A stretch of DNA of 33,178 nucleotides, taken from an uncultured Chloroflexota bacterium (GTDB taxonomy: Bacteria > Chloroflexota > Anaerolineae > Aggregatilineales > Phototrophicaceae). Below the pieces are notes generated by a model. That model saw only the letters and a list, made by a program, of their open reading frames with translations, had not been told where the DNA came from and ran no database searches. Each line of letters begins with the position of its first letter. The first letter of the stretch is position 1. Both the position numbers and the translations under genes were made by a program. The DNA lies in NCBI GenBank assembly GCA_903864435.1, contig CAIPFY010000080.1, positions 1 to 33,178 on the forward strand, written 5' to 3'. This document shows positions 8,004-15,635 of the stretch, piece after piece.

Positions 8004-9350
8004 TTAGCGCCACCCCTCACCCATGAAAATCGGATTGGTGATAGCACGCATGTAGCCATCGGCGGATCGCACGGTGGCGATGCACCAGCGGGCATCAGGG
8101 TGATGCAGCGTCCAACGGTGTTCGCCCGTGAGGTTTGCAATCAGAGTCGTCTGCGTATTGCCATTCACAACAATTTCGATGCAATCATCTTTGGAGCAGC
8201 CTTGCCAGCGAAGATGAAGGTCTAGCGTGTCTGTGATTGCACAATCACCCATCATTAAGTCTGGCGCAGCTGCGAATTCCAACTGCGGCCCTGCGCTCAA
8301 ATACAAATGCCCCTTGCGGATGGCATCGAGAATAGCTTGTTCACTACGCTCAATCGCATAAACAATATTGAATCCCGGTCGTGGGTCAGTCAGCGGACGA
8401 TGAATATCGGTGCCGGCTGTGGCGACCATCCGGTATCCCGCATTGAGCCAGTCATACCACAGGCGCAAGCCCTTTTCATTGCCACTTTCCCCATCCCAAA
8501 CGCTGTTCCAGATTTCGACACAGCGTGCATTTCCCGGCATCATATCCAAATATTGCCAGTTGCAACCTGTACAATAAGGATCGCCGATGCTGTGTGGGTG
8601 GGCGATGATAAACAATCCCCCATCCTGCATCACCTTCTCAGCCAACTGGGGCATCGTCAAGCCGGATGCACCCACACGCCATTCCTGCCAGCGCCGTACA
8701 CCTAGCGCAAGCGCATGCCCATAATAGGTGGTCAATTCGGTGCCGCCCATTGTCAGCAGTGCCCCGCTTGCCAGACGATCCATCTGGGCTAGGCCGGATA
8801 CGGTGTTGTGGTCTGTCAATGTCACAAAATCGAGATGATTCTCCAACCCGTATTGCACAAGGTCTGGCACATCCCATTTGCCATCCGAATGCAAGCTGTG
8901 ACCGTGCAAATCACCCCGATACCAGCCTGTGCCACGAGTAGTCAGAAAAGGCGCTGGTGGGAATGGTTCGATCAAAGGAAGTGGTTCATCACTCGTTTCG
9001 ATATCGAACCAGTAGCTCATCGTGTCCAATGGCTGAATCCGATGCACATCCACCCACACCGTCCATGTACCCGGCGGCAGAGTCCCTTGGATATAGCCGG
9101 GGGTCGCTTCAACCGCCGAGAGTACGATATTTCGATCCGGGTTATTATGGCGTGCGCCGCGAGCGCCTATCGGATCAAATAGAGTGAGACTGAGATCGTT
9201 ACCAACCAATTGCCCTAAAGATTGTTTCGGGGTGTAATCAAAATGAATCATTAAACGAGTGGCTCCTTCTGGAACCACAAAAGTATGCGCTAGATGCGTT
9301 TTGGATTGGCGGTAATCCAGCGCACCGCTCAAATGGTATTGCACAAACAT
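8004..9350 (-). CDS. CehA/McbA-type PHP metallohydrolase (copy 1)
   Basis: This 448-residue protein has two parts. Residues 1-120 are a beta-sandwich-like region ('VEATPGYIQGTLPPGTWTVW'). Residues 140-440 are a PHP-type catalytic domain with the metal motifs GDLHGHSLHSDG (146-157), TDHN (179-182), a later IIAHPHS and the AGTDIHR end motif. The family includes PHP phosphoesterases and the CehA/McbA carbaryl hydrolases, which cleave phosphoester or ester bonds with divalent metals. No signal peptide is seen. The start has a GGAG site directly upstream (GTGGAGC-ATG). It shares its domain order and the 'EATPGY' segment with the gene at 15632, so the two are paralogues. The natural substrate is unknown. 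Confidence 0.8.
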   Translation of the reverse strand: MFVQYHLSGALDYRQSKTHLAHTFVVPEGATRLMIHFDYTPKQSLGQLVGNDLSLTLFDPIGARGARHNNPDRNIVLSAVEATPGYIQGTLPPGTWTVWVDVHRIQPLDTMSYWFDIETSDEPLPLIEPFPPAPFLTTRGTGWYRGDLHGHSLHSDGKWDVPDLVQYGLENHLDFVTLTDHNTVSGLAQMDRLASGALLTMGGTELTTYYGHALALGVRRWQEWRVGASGLTMPQLAEKVMQDGGLFIIAHPHSIGDPYCTGCNWQYLDMMPGNARCVEIWNSVWDGESGNEKGLRLWYDWLNAGYRMVATAGTDIHRPLTDPRPGFNIVYAIERSEQAILDAIRKGHLYLSAGPQLEFAAAPDLMMGDCAITDTLDLHLRWQGCSKDDCIEIVVNGNTQTTLIANLTGEHRWTLHHPDARWCIATVRSADGYMRAITNPIFMGEGWR

Positions 9351-9383
9351 GCTCCACTAATGGCTATTGGATAGAAAAACACA

Positions 9384-9710
9384 CTATCCACCGGTCATCC
9401 AATGTGTGATTCCAATGATTACCACTTCGTCGCTAAGAGCGATAATGGCGCTTTCTTCCTTCGGGTCAAAGGTGATTAGTGTTCCGGGACCACAGCGTTC
9501 TTCCGTCTTTTGTGTAAGGCTTTTCAACAAGGCATCCCCCGAAACCACCACGAAATAACGGGGTTGGTAGGGGCTGTGCAGGTCGTCAATCTCTTGACCT
9601 TTTTGGAGTGTGTATCGGCATATCCGACCAATCTGATCGGTCATCAGATAATGGGTGTAAGGGCCAAATGCACTGAAGACCAAATCATCTGTCATGTGAA
9701 TGGTTTTCAT
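9384..9710 (-). CDS. Small cupin-like protein
   Basis: This 108-residue protein has the length and strand pattern of a single cupin barrel. 'YTLQKGQEIDDLHSPYQPRYFVVVSGDALL' (split by a short loop) covers the first half, and 'GPGTLITFDPKEESAII' the second. The classical metal-binding histidines are sparse, so it may bind a small ligand rather than a metal. The ATG at 9710 has an AAGGTG ribosome site 4 bases upstream. It lies 33 bp upstream of the CehA-type gene on the same strand and probably shares its transcript. The function is unknown; a sensor or accessory role is possible. Confidence 0.55.
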   Translation of the reverse strand: MKTIHMTDDLVFSAFGPYTHYLMTDQIGRICRYTLQKGQEIDDLHSPYQPRYFVVVSGDALLKSLTQKTEERCGPGTLITFDPKEESAIIALSDEVVIIGITHWMTGG

Positions 9711-9733
9711 GAAACACCTTTAGCATGTTAGGG

Positions 9734-9751
9734 TGTGGTTCGACAACCACA
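9734..9751 (-). promoter_or_regulatory. Palindrome upstream of the cupin gene
   Basis: TGTGGTTCGACAACCACA has perfect 7-bp arms and a 4-bp centre, and lies 23 bp before the cupin ATG. It could be an operator or a leader hairpin for the cupin/CehA transcript. No second copy was noticed. Confidence 0.3.
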
Positions 9752-9852
9752 ATCTCAATAGACGGCAAACGACAGGGAACATAACGCTCATTGATTAACA
9801 ATGAAGTCAGTTTGCATTGTGGCACATAGCCAATCAGGTTGAATTCAATTAA

Positions 9853-9960
9853 TCACCACTTCACATCATGCCCTTTGCACAAATTGGCGATAATATCTTT
9901 CACCTCCCTAGTCGGCTCATCCGTTATCCGGTAGCTACGCTGCGTGAAAGGTAATGCCAT
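9853..9960 (-). CDS. Possible 35-residue small protein
   Basis: A short frame starts at ATG 9960 behind a GGAG ribosome site (GGAGC-ATG) and ends at TGA 9853. The peptide begins MALPFTQRSYRIT and is mostly polar, with 'EVKDIIANLCKGHD' near its end, which would form a helix. I do not recognise it. It lies within the 454-bp gap 9711-10164, which otherwise holds only candidate control sites. It may be a real small gene or chance. Confidence 0.2.
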   Translation of the reverse strand: MALPFTQRSYRITDEPTREVKDIIANLCKGHDVKW

Positions 9961-10032
9961 GCTCCAAATCTACTCCTCGCTGCTAAACCTTACACCCCCC
10001 CGAATCGCACCCACAATCAAGCCACCTAAACA

Positions 10033-10050
10033 AACCTGTACGGTCAGGTT
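10033..10050 (+). promoter_or_regulatory. Candidate operator upstream of the regulator
   Basis: AACCTGTACGGTCAGGTT has perfect 6-bp arms around a CG centre. The core shares ACCTGTACG with the complement of the palindrome at 10146-10155 and its flank, so the two may be bound by the same GntR-type dimer. Confidence 0.4.
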
Positions 10051-10145
10051 ATCCAGCTTATAGGCTACAGAACTTAACTGCGTTGCTGGATTCACTTAAT
10101 CATGCCTTGTTTATGGCTTAACATAATCAGGATACCATACCTACA

Positions 10146-10155
10146 TGTACGTACA
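10146..10155 (+). promoter_or_regulatory. AraR-like operator core at the regulator start
   Basis: TGTACGTACA is a perfect palindrome ending 9 bp before the regulator ATG and touching its AGGTG ribosome site. The Bacillus AraR operator consensus has the same ten-base core, and the gene downstream has the AraR domain order. Autoregulation by blocking the leader is the likely use. Confidence 0.5.
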
Positions 10156-10164
10156 GGTGTTCAC

Positions 10165-11295
10165 ATGACCACATTCGAACTCATCCGCAACAGCTCACTC
10201 CCCCTACACATGCAACTTCTGGACGAGCTGCGTCACAAAGTAGTTACCGGCGTCTTGAAACCGCATGAACGACTGCCCGGTGAATGGGAACTGGCATCAG
10301 AACTGAACATCAGTCGTGCAACGGTACAGAAAGCTTGGCATGCAGCCGAAGAGGAAAATTTGCTCTATCGCATTCCGGGAAAAGGCACATTCGTCGCAGA
10401 GCCTAGACCTCAAGTCAGCGAACGCAATACCATTGCGATGATCGTCCCGGATTTTCGCGGCACTTTCGCGGTTCAACTCCTCAGCGGCGTCGAGCGCATC
10501 CTGCGCCGCAACGGTTTCACCGTTCACCTTTCTGCTACTGAGTACCGGGTGGATGAAGAAAATCGGTTGCTCCAGCAAATGCTTGACGATGGAGTGCGCG
10601 GTTGCATCCTGTGGGCGATGAATGCTCCGCATAGCGATCGCCTGCTCAAAACGGTGGGACAGGAAATGCCCATTGTACTCATTGATCGCCCGGTGAAAGG
10701 CATTAAGCTGCCGTGTGTGACCAGTAACAACTATATGGGCGGACGGCTGGCCGTCGAGCATCTCATCGAGATGGGACACGAGAACATCGTGTTCTTGGGG
10801 CGGCCCAATCTTGAATTATGGACGGTGCAAGAACGCCACCGGGCTTATCAGGATGTTCTGCGCGAATCGGGGCTGCCTGTGCATCCACCGGTGCTGATCG
10901 GTGATGAACACGAGTTAAGTTCATACGATGCCTATGTGAACGCCGACGAAACGGTGCTGGCACCCCTCATCAATGTGCTGCGATCTCCAAAGCGCCCGAC
11001 AGCCATCTTTGCGGTGAATGACTGGATGGCGATGCGCGTGTTCCGCGCCGCCCATATGGCGAATGTCCGCATTCCAGATGAGGTATCGCTGGTGGGGTTC
11101 GATAATCTGGATGTCAGCGAATACATGGTGCCGCCGCTGACTACCGTCGCACAAAACACGGATTTACTCGGTAGCGAAGCCGCACGGCGCTTGCTCACCC
11201 TTATGGAAGGAGATCAGCCCGAAGAAACCATCACAATGGTTCCCCCCCATCTCACGATACGTCAGTCTGTGAAGAATCTAAAAAATGCGACTTAG
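10165..11295 (+). CDS. GntR-LacI hybrid transcriptional regulator (AraR-like)
   Basis: This 376-residue protein joins a GntR-type winged helix (residues 1-75, with 'RLPGEWELASELNISRATVQ' as the DNA-reading part) to a LacI/periplasmic-binding-type sensor domain (about 85-376, with 'AVEHLIEMGHENIVFLG' and 'EVSLVGFDNLDVSEYM'). This is the domain order of AraR-type repressors, which release DNA when a sugar or similar small effector binds. ATG 10165 is chosen over 10102 because it has an AGGTG site and gives the standard GntR N-terminus. It lies just upstream of operon 2 on the same strand and probably controls it and itself. The effector is unknown. Confidence 0.88.
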   Translation: MTTFELIRNSSLPLHMQLLDELRHKVVTGVLKPHERLPGEWELASELNISRATVQKAWHAAEEENLLYRIPGKGTFVAEPRPQVSERNTIAMIVPDFRGTFAVQLLSGVERILRRNGFTVHLSATEYRVDEENRLLQQMLDDGVRGCILWAMNAPHSDRLLKTVGQEMPIVLIDRPVKGIKLPCVTSNNYMGGRLAVEHLIEMGHENIVFLGRPNLELWTVQERHRAYQDVLRESGLPVHPPVLIGDEHELSSYDAYVNADETVLAPLINVLRSPKRPTAIFAVNDWMAMRVFRAAHMANVRIPDEVSLVGFDNLDVSEYMVPPLTTVAQNTDLLGSEAARRLLTLMEGDQPEETITMVPPHLTIRQSVKNLKNAT

Positions 11296-11309
11296 TGCTT
11301 ATTACAAAG

Positions 11310-11319
11310 GCTGTACAGC
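11310..11319 (+). promoter_or_regulatory. Palindrome in the leader of operon 2
   Basis: GCTGTACAGC is a perfect 10-bp palindrome 15 bp after the regulator stop. It shares the TGTAC half-site with the two sites upstream of the regulator, so it may be a weaker operator in front of the binding-protein gene. Confidence 0.3.
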
Positions 11320-11327
11320 AATTTTGC

Positions 11328-11357
11328 GGCAGGTTGAGCGTGCACCTCAGCCCTGCC
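11328..11357 (+). promoter_or_regulatory. Leader hairpin before operon 2
   Basis: GGCAGG pairs with CCTGCC and, inside it, TGAG with CTCA, giving about 10 bp with one small internal loop. No T-run follows, so it is more likely a leader structure than a terminator of the regulator gene. A second small inverted repeat (ACAATC-AG-GATTGT, 11367-11380) follows. Confidence 0.35.
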
Positions 11358-11397
11358 ACACCCGGCACAATCAGGATTGTCTAGTGAGGAGCAACAC

Positions 11398-12771
11398 ATG
11401 TTGAAGCGGTCGTCGGTTCTGTTGAAGGCGGTGGCATTGTTCGTGCTGGTCGCCGTATTGGGTATCAGCCTAGTCAATGCGCAGGAAGCAGTTACCATCT
11501 CGATCACCGGTGTCGGCGGTGCCGAACTGCAATGGGTGACGGAAACTGTCAAGCCCGGTTTTGAAGCCAAAATGGCCGAGGCTGGCACACCTGTTACGGT
11601 CGAAATCGTGGACAGCAGCAATCTCAGTGGTGAAGAACTGAAGCAGCAGTACGTGCTGGACATGTCGGTTGGCGAAGGTGCCGACCTGATGGGCTTCGAT
11701 GGCTTCTGGCTGCCGGAATTCGTGGATGCCGGCCTGCTGAAGCCGTTGAGCGAACTGGTTGGCGAAACCTATAAGGACTGGGAAGGCTGGGCGCAGATTC
11801 CCGCTGCCGTTCAGGAAATCATGAGCTATCAGGGTGTTCAGTACGGCATGCCGCGTGGCACCGATGCCCGTGTCATCTGGGTCAACAAGGAAATCCTCGT
11901 GCAGGCTGGTCTGGCCGAAGACTGGCAGCCCGCAAGCTGGGCGGAACTGTTGGACGGCGCTCGCGCCATCCGTGACAACGTTCCCGGCGTCGTGCCTATC
12001 CAACTGAATGCTGGTACCGCAATGGGCGAAGCCACCACCCTTCAGGGCTATCTGATGGCGCTGCTGGGCACTGGCAGCTACATCTATGACTACGAACAGC
12101 AAAAGTGGGTTGTCCGCAGCCAGAACATCCTCGATACCCTCGAACTCTACAACGCCATCTACAATACTGATAATCTGGGCAATGCCCGCTGGCAGTTGGC
12201 GCAGAATGGTCGCAACCAGTCGTTCGAGGCCTTCTCGCAGGGTACCGTTGGTATGCTGGTCGAAGGTGACTACTTCTGGCGCTCGATCCTGAACGAAACC
12301 GGCGACTTCCCGATGGAAAATCGTGATGCGCGTGTCAGTTTCGTGAAGATGCCTGCGCAGGAAGCCGGCAAGGGCTGGCGCGGTCAGGACTTCGTGACCG
12401 CTTCGGGCGGCACGGGCTTCGCTCTGAACGGTGGCACGGAGCATCCCGCCGAAGCATGGGCGCTGCTGACCTACATGTACAGCGCCGATACGCTGGCCGC
12501 GCTTCAGGCCATCCAGCCCCGCATCCGTTCGCGTCTGGATGTGCCGGTCACTGGTGATGCGACCATGAGCCGCATCGTCACCGATGCTCTGCCCCTGACC
12601 CAGATTCGCCCGCAGCTCCCCGACTACAATAAGGTTTCGGAACAGGCTCGCCTGATGACCGAACGCATTGTTTCGGGCGAAATGACTCCGGCGGAAGCGA
12701 TGGAAGTCTACGCGGTGGCGGTGATCGAAATCGTCGGTGAAGAAAATACCATCAGCCTACCTGTGAACTAA
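11398..12771 (+). CDS. Extracellular solute-binding protein, family 1 (operon 2)
   Basis: This 457-residue secreted protein is the ligand-capturing part of the second importer. Residues 1-29 form a Sec signal peptide (MLKRS, hydrophobic core, then VNAQ) with no lipobox cysteine. The mature part matches family 1 sugar binders: 'MSVGEGADLMGFDGFWLPEF', 'YGMPRGTDARVIWVNKEIL', 'GTVGMLVEGDYFW' and 'HPAEAWALLTYMYS'. The ATG at 11398 has a GAGGAG site 6 bases upstream. The gene is richer in G+C at third positions than its neighbours, consistent with high expression. It opens operon 2 and is followed by a stem-loop. The likely ligand class is an oligosaccharide or glycoside-like solute, by family only. 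Confidence 0.9.
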   Translation: MLKRSSVLLKAVALFVLVAVLGISLVNAQEAVTISITGVGGAELQWVTETVKPGFEAKMAEAGTPVTVEIVDSSNLSGEELKQQYVLDMSVGEGADLMGFDGFWLPEFVDAGLLKPLSELVGETYKDWEGWAQIPAAVQEIMSYQGVQYGMPRGTDARVIWVNKEILVQAGLAEDWQPASWAELLDGARAIRDNVPGVVPIQLNAGTAMGEATTLQGYLMALLGTGSYIYDYEQQKWVVRSQNILDTLELYNAIYNTDNLGNARWQLAQNGRNQSFEAFSQGTVGMLVEGDYFWRSILNETGDFPMENRDARVSFVKMPAQEAGKGWRGQDFVTASGGTGFALNGGTEHPAEAWALLTYMYSADTLAALQAIQPRIRSRLDVPVTGDATMSRIVTDALPLTQIRPQLPDYNKVSEQARLMTERIVSGEMTPAEAMEVYAVAVIEIVGEENTISLPVN

Positions 12772-12794
12772 TACGTTCCTCAGTCAATCAAGCC

Positions 12795-12822
12795 TTGGGG
12801 GTGGACAAATGTTCACCCCCAA
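12795..12822 (+). promoter_or_regulatory. Intercistronic stem-loop after the binding-protein gene
   Basis: TTGGGGGTG and CACCCCCAA form a perfect 9-bp stem, extendable through a G-T pair and ACA/TGT. It lies 23 bp past the stop of the binding-protein gene. An alternative permease start (ATG 12809) would sit in its loop, so translation probably begins at 12842. It has no T-run. Confidence 0.7.
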
Positions 12823-12841
12823 CCTCCGCAGGAATCACGCT

Positions 12842-13744
12842 ATGCAGCAACGAACCGTCCTCTCTCGCCCGATCAGCCTCGCCTTCATCAGTCCGGCATT
12901 CATATTGATTGCCCTATTTCTGATCTACCCCTTCTTTTCGATCTTTTCGATGAGCTTCACCAATCAAGCCCTGACGGGGGCAGCCGCAAAAAACCCGCAG
13001 TACGTAGGATTGGACAACTATGCTGAACTGCTGGACTTTGATACGTGGATGACGCGGGGTGAATTCGGTTCCAGTATTCTGATTACAGCGCAGTTTGTAC
13101 TCGGTTCGGCCTTAATCGGTCAGGCAGGCCTCGGCATGAGCATCGCGCTCCTGTTTTATCGCCGCAACGATCTGCTCCGACATCTGGTGTATACGCTCGC
13201 CATCATCGCATGGATCACGCCGGATGTGGTGATCGGGTTTGCGTGGTTTGCATTCCTCGACCCGAATACTGGAACGTTGAATAACATTTTGGGGTTATTC
13301 GGGCTGCCTGCACAGGACTGGTTGCTCAAATTCCCGATGTTAAGCATTATCGCCTTTAACACATGGCGCGGGACAGCCTTCTCCATGCTGCTGTTCACCT
13401 CCGCGCTCAGCGCAATTTCGCCATCCTATCTAGAAACCTCGCAGGTCATCGGCGCTTCCCGCTGGCAGCAGTTCCGGGACATTCTTCTGCCCATGCTGCA
13501 TACCACGATCGCAACCGATTTGATCCTGATTACCCTGTGGACATTCAACACATTCACTCCTTATCTGCTCACCGGAGGCGGCCCCGGCTACCAAACCGAA
13601 CTCGTTTCCATCTACACCTATCGCATCGGCTTACAGAACTTCGAGTTTGGTCGCGGTAGCGCAGTCGCGGTGGCGGTCATGCTGATTAATCTAGTGCTGG
13701 CAAGCGTCTATCTGATCGTCAGTCGCGCAAGGAAAACAAAATGA
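12842..13744 (+). CDS. ABC sugar-type permease, MalF-like (operon 2)
   Basis: This is a 300-residue membrane protein with six predicted hydrophobic segments. The first (FISPAFILIALFLIYPFFSI) starts near residue 15. The EAA loop reads ETSQVIGASRWQQF and the last cytoplasmic residues are RARKTK. It is the first of the two pore subunits of the family 1 sugar importer. ATG 12842 has an AGGA site 8 bases upstream. The next permease starts within its stop codon (ATGA overlap), so the two are coupled. Confidence 0.9.
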   Translation: MQQRTVLSRPISLAFISPAFILIALFLIYPFFSIFSMSFTNQALTGAAAKNPQYVGLDNYAELLDFDTWMTRGEFGSSILITAQFVLGSALIGQAGLGMSIALLFYRRNDLLRHLVYTLAIIAWITPDVVIGFAWFAFLDPNTGTLNNILGLFGLPAQDWLLKFPMLSIIAFNTWRGTAFSMLLFTSALSAISPSYLETSQVIGASRWQQFRDILLPMLHTTIATDLILITLWTFNTFTPYLLTGGGPGYQTELVSIYTYRIGLQNFEFGRGSAVAVAVMLINLVLASVYLIVSRARKTK

Positions 13745-14565
13745 AATCGGGATGGTTGGCGCGTGTTCTTTCCAATATCCTCGGCGTGGCATTAGCTTTG
13801 TTCTTTCTCGTGCCTATGCTCTGGTTCGTCTTTGCCCCATTCAATGAGCATGCAACCCTGTCGGTTCGCATCCCGGAGAATTTCACGCTCAACAATTTTC
13901 AGGTGGTTTTTAGCAACGAAACCGCTGTCAGGTCGTTGCTGCAAAACAGCGTCATCATCAGCGGCGGCGTGATGGTACTCACCGCGCTGATCGCCACGCT
14001 GGCCGCCTATGGGTTCTCACGCGGGTCGCTGCCCGGACGGGAGATCATCACCTATATTCTCATCCTATTCTCGTCTGTCGTAACGGGAACAGCCAGCTTA
14101 GTCCCCATTTTTGTGCTGATCTATAACCTCGGCATGTTTAACACCTACCAGGGTGTCATTCTCGCTACGGTAGGGGGAATGCTGCCGACATCTATTTTCA
14201 TCATGCGCGATTTCATAGATGGTCTGCCGCGCTCTTACGAAGAAGCAGCTATGGTCAGCGGAGCGAGTCCCCTGCAAATTTTCCGCGATATTGTGTTCCC
14301 CACGCTGCGTCCCGGCGTTCTGGTGGTGGCGGTTATGGCCTTCGTCAGCGGGTGGGGCGCGTTCCTAACCCCCCTCATCCTCATCCGCAATGCCAGTATG
14401 CGTCCAGCCTCCATCGCCTTCTACCAGTTCTACAGTGACGAAGGCAGCCCGAATATCCCGCTGGTTTCCACCTATGCTGTTCTCTATACGCTGCCCGCAC
14501 TCCTGCTGTACCTATTCATTAATGCACGCTATGGCTTCCGCTTCTTCGGAGGAATTAAGCAGTAA
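13741..14565 (+). CDS. ABC sugar-type permease, MalG-like (operon 2)
   Basis: This is a 274-residue membrane protein with six hydrophobic segments. A short basic N-terminus is followed by 'VLSNILGVALALFFLVPMLW'. The EAA loop EEAAMVSGASPLQIF lies near residue 170. It pairs with the MalF-like subunit. The start overlaps the upstream stop by 4 bp and has an AAGGAAA site. Its own stop overlaps the ATPase start by 1 bp (TAATG). Confidence 0.9.
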   Translation: MKSGWLARVLSNILGVALALFFLVPMLWFVFAPFNEHATLSVRIPENFTLNNFQVVFSNETAVRSLLQNSVIISGGVMVLTALIATLAAYGFSRGSLPGREIITYILILFSSVVTGTASLVPIFVLIYNLGMFNTYQGVILATVGGMLPTSIFIMRDFIDGLPRSYEEAAMVSGASPLQIFRDIVFPTLRPGVLVVAVMAFVSGWGAFLTPLILIRNASMRPASIAFYQFYSDEGSPNIPLVSTYAVLYTLPALLLYLFINARYGFRFFGGIKQ

Positions 14566-15635
14566 TGGCTTCACTGAATCTCACTCAACTCCGACGGCAT
14601 TTTGGTACGGTGAAAGCCGTTGACAACATTGATCTAGCGGTCAATGATGGACAATTTGTGGCGCTTCTTGGGCCATCCGGTTGCGGCAAAACCACGACTC
14701 TCCGCATGATCGCCGGTCTGGAACTACCTGATTCTGGCGAGATCAAAATTGGCGAGAAGCCGGTCACACATCTTCCCCCCCGTGATCGGAATATTGCGAT
14801 GGTCTTTCAGGATTATGCGCTGTACCCACACATGACCGTAGCCGAGAATGTGGGCTATCCACTCAAAGTGCGCAACGTGCAAGCTGTGGACATTCGCGCC
14901 CGTGTGAACAATGTCGCGGAACAACTTCAAATCAACCATCTGCTCGAACGCCGCCCCAGTCAGCTTTCGGGTGGGCAACAACAGCGCGTGGCACTGGCGC
15001 GGGCAGTCATCCACAAGGCGCAGATCACACTCTATGACGAACCCCTGAGCAACTTGGATTCTAAGCTGCGGCTTGAAGCACGGGCATTCCTGAAGCACCT
15101 CCAGCGCGAAGTGGGTGTCACATCTGTCTACGTCACGCACGATCAGGCCGAGGCGATGGCGCTGGCCGATCTGATCGTGGTCATGAACGATGGCAAAATC
15201 ATGCAGGTTGGTAGCCCCAAAGACATTTACCAGACTCCCGCAAATATGTTCGTCGCCGGGTTTATCGGCAGCCCACCTATGAACCTGATGGCCTGTACGG
15301 TAGATGCGGCAACCCGCACCTTGCGCTTCGGGGATAATCTCGCGCTCCAGTGGCAGCACGATCTTCCGCAGGGGGCGCATGGACAAGTGACCTTTGGTAT
15401 CCGTCCCGAATACGTATCCATCCGACCCGCAGGTGAACCGGGAACACTGGATGCGAAGCTCTACGTGATGCAAATGTTAGGCAGCGAATCGCTCATCATG
15501 CTGCATGTCGGCAATCAACTGGTTTCGGCACGCCTGATCGCGGACGATCTGCCTGAACTGCCTGAACGGGTCGGGATCGCGCTCGATCAAAAGCGGGGAT
15601 TCTTCTATGGAACTGATGGGAATCGCCTGATATGA
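14565..15635 (+). CDS. ABC sugar importer ATPase (UgpC/MsmX type)
   Basis: This 356-residue ATPase has Walker A GPSGCGKTT (about residues 35-43), the Q-loop MVFQDYALYPHMTV, the signature LSGGQQQR, Walker B LYDEPLSNLD (the usual hydrophobic run here ends ITLYDEP) and the H-loop VTHD. A C-terminal regulatory TOBE/OB region follows, with 'VTFGIRPEYVSI' near residue 280. This is the CUT1 class that energises uptake of disaccharides, glycerol-3-phosphate or glycerophosphodiesters. The gene overlaps the permease stop and the next gene's start, showing tight coupling. The substrate is not readable from the sequence. Confidence 0.92.
   Translation: MASLNLTQLRRHFGTVKAVDNIDLAVNDGQFVALLGPSGCGKTTTLRMIAGLELPDSGEIKIGEKPVTHLPPRDRNIAMVFQDYALYPHMTVAENVGYPLKVRNVQAVDIRARVNNVAEQLQINHLLERRPSQLSGGQQQRVALARAVIHKAQITLYDEPLSNLDSKLRLEARAFLKHLQREVGVTSVYVTHDQAEAMALADLIVVMNDGKIMQVGSPKDIYQTPANMFVAGFIGSPPMNLMACTVDAATRTLRFGDNLALQWQHDLPQGAHGQVTFGIRPEYVSIRPAGEPGTLDAKLYVMQMLGSESLIMLHVGNQLVSARLIADDLPELPERVGIALDQKRGFFYGTDGNRLI

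Noticed and set aside
9368-9390. 7-bp inverted repeat (TGGATAG/CTATCCA) at the end of the cupin gene as a terminator
   Set aside because: The stem is short and AT-rich, it overlaps the stop codon and no T-run follows. The next gene on that strand starts only 33 bp away.
11470-12444. Long antisense open frame (324 codons) inside the operon 2 binding-protein gene
   Set aside because: It lies wholly antisense to a well-supported gene and its composition follows from that gene's codon bias. It has no family pattern and no sensible ribosome site.
14724-15473. 249-codon antisense frame opposite the operon 2 ATPase gene
   Set aside because: It is a shadow of a clear ABC ATPase gene with all its motifs in the plus-strand frame.
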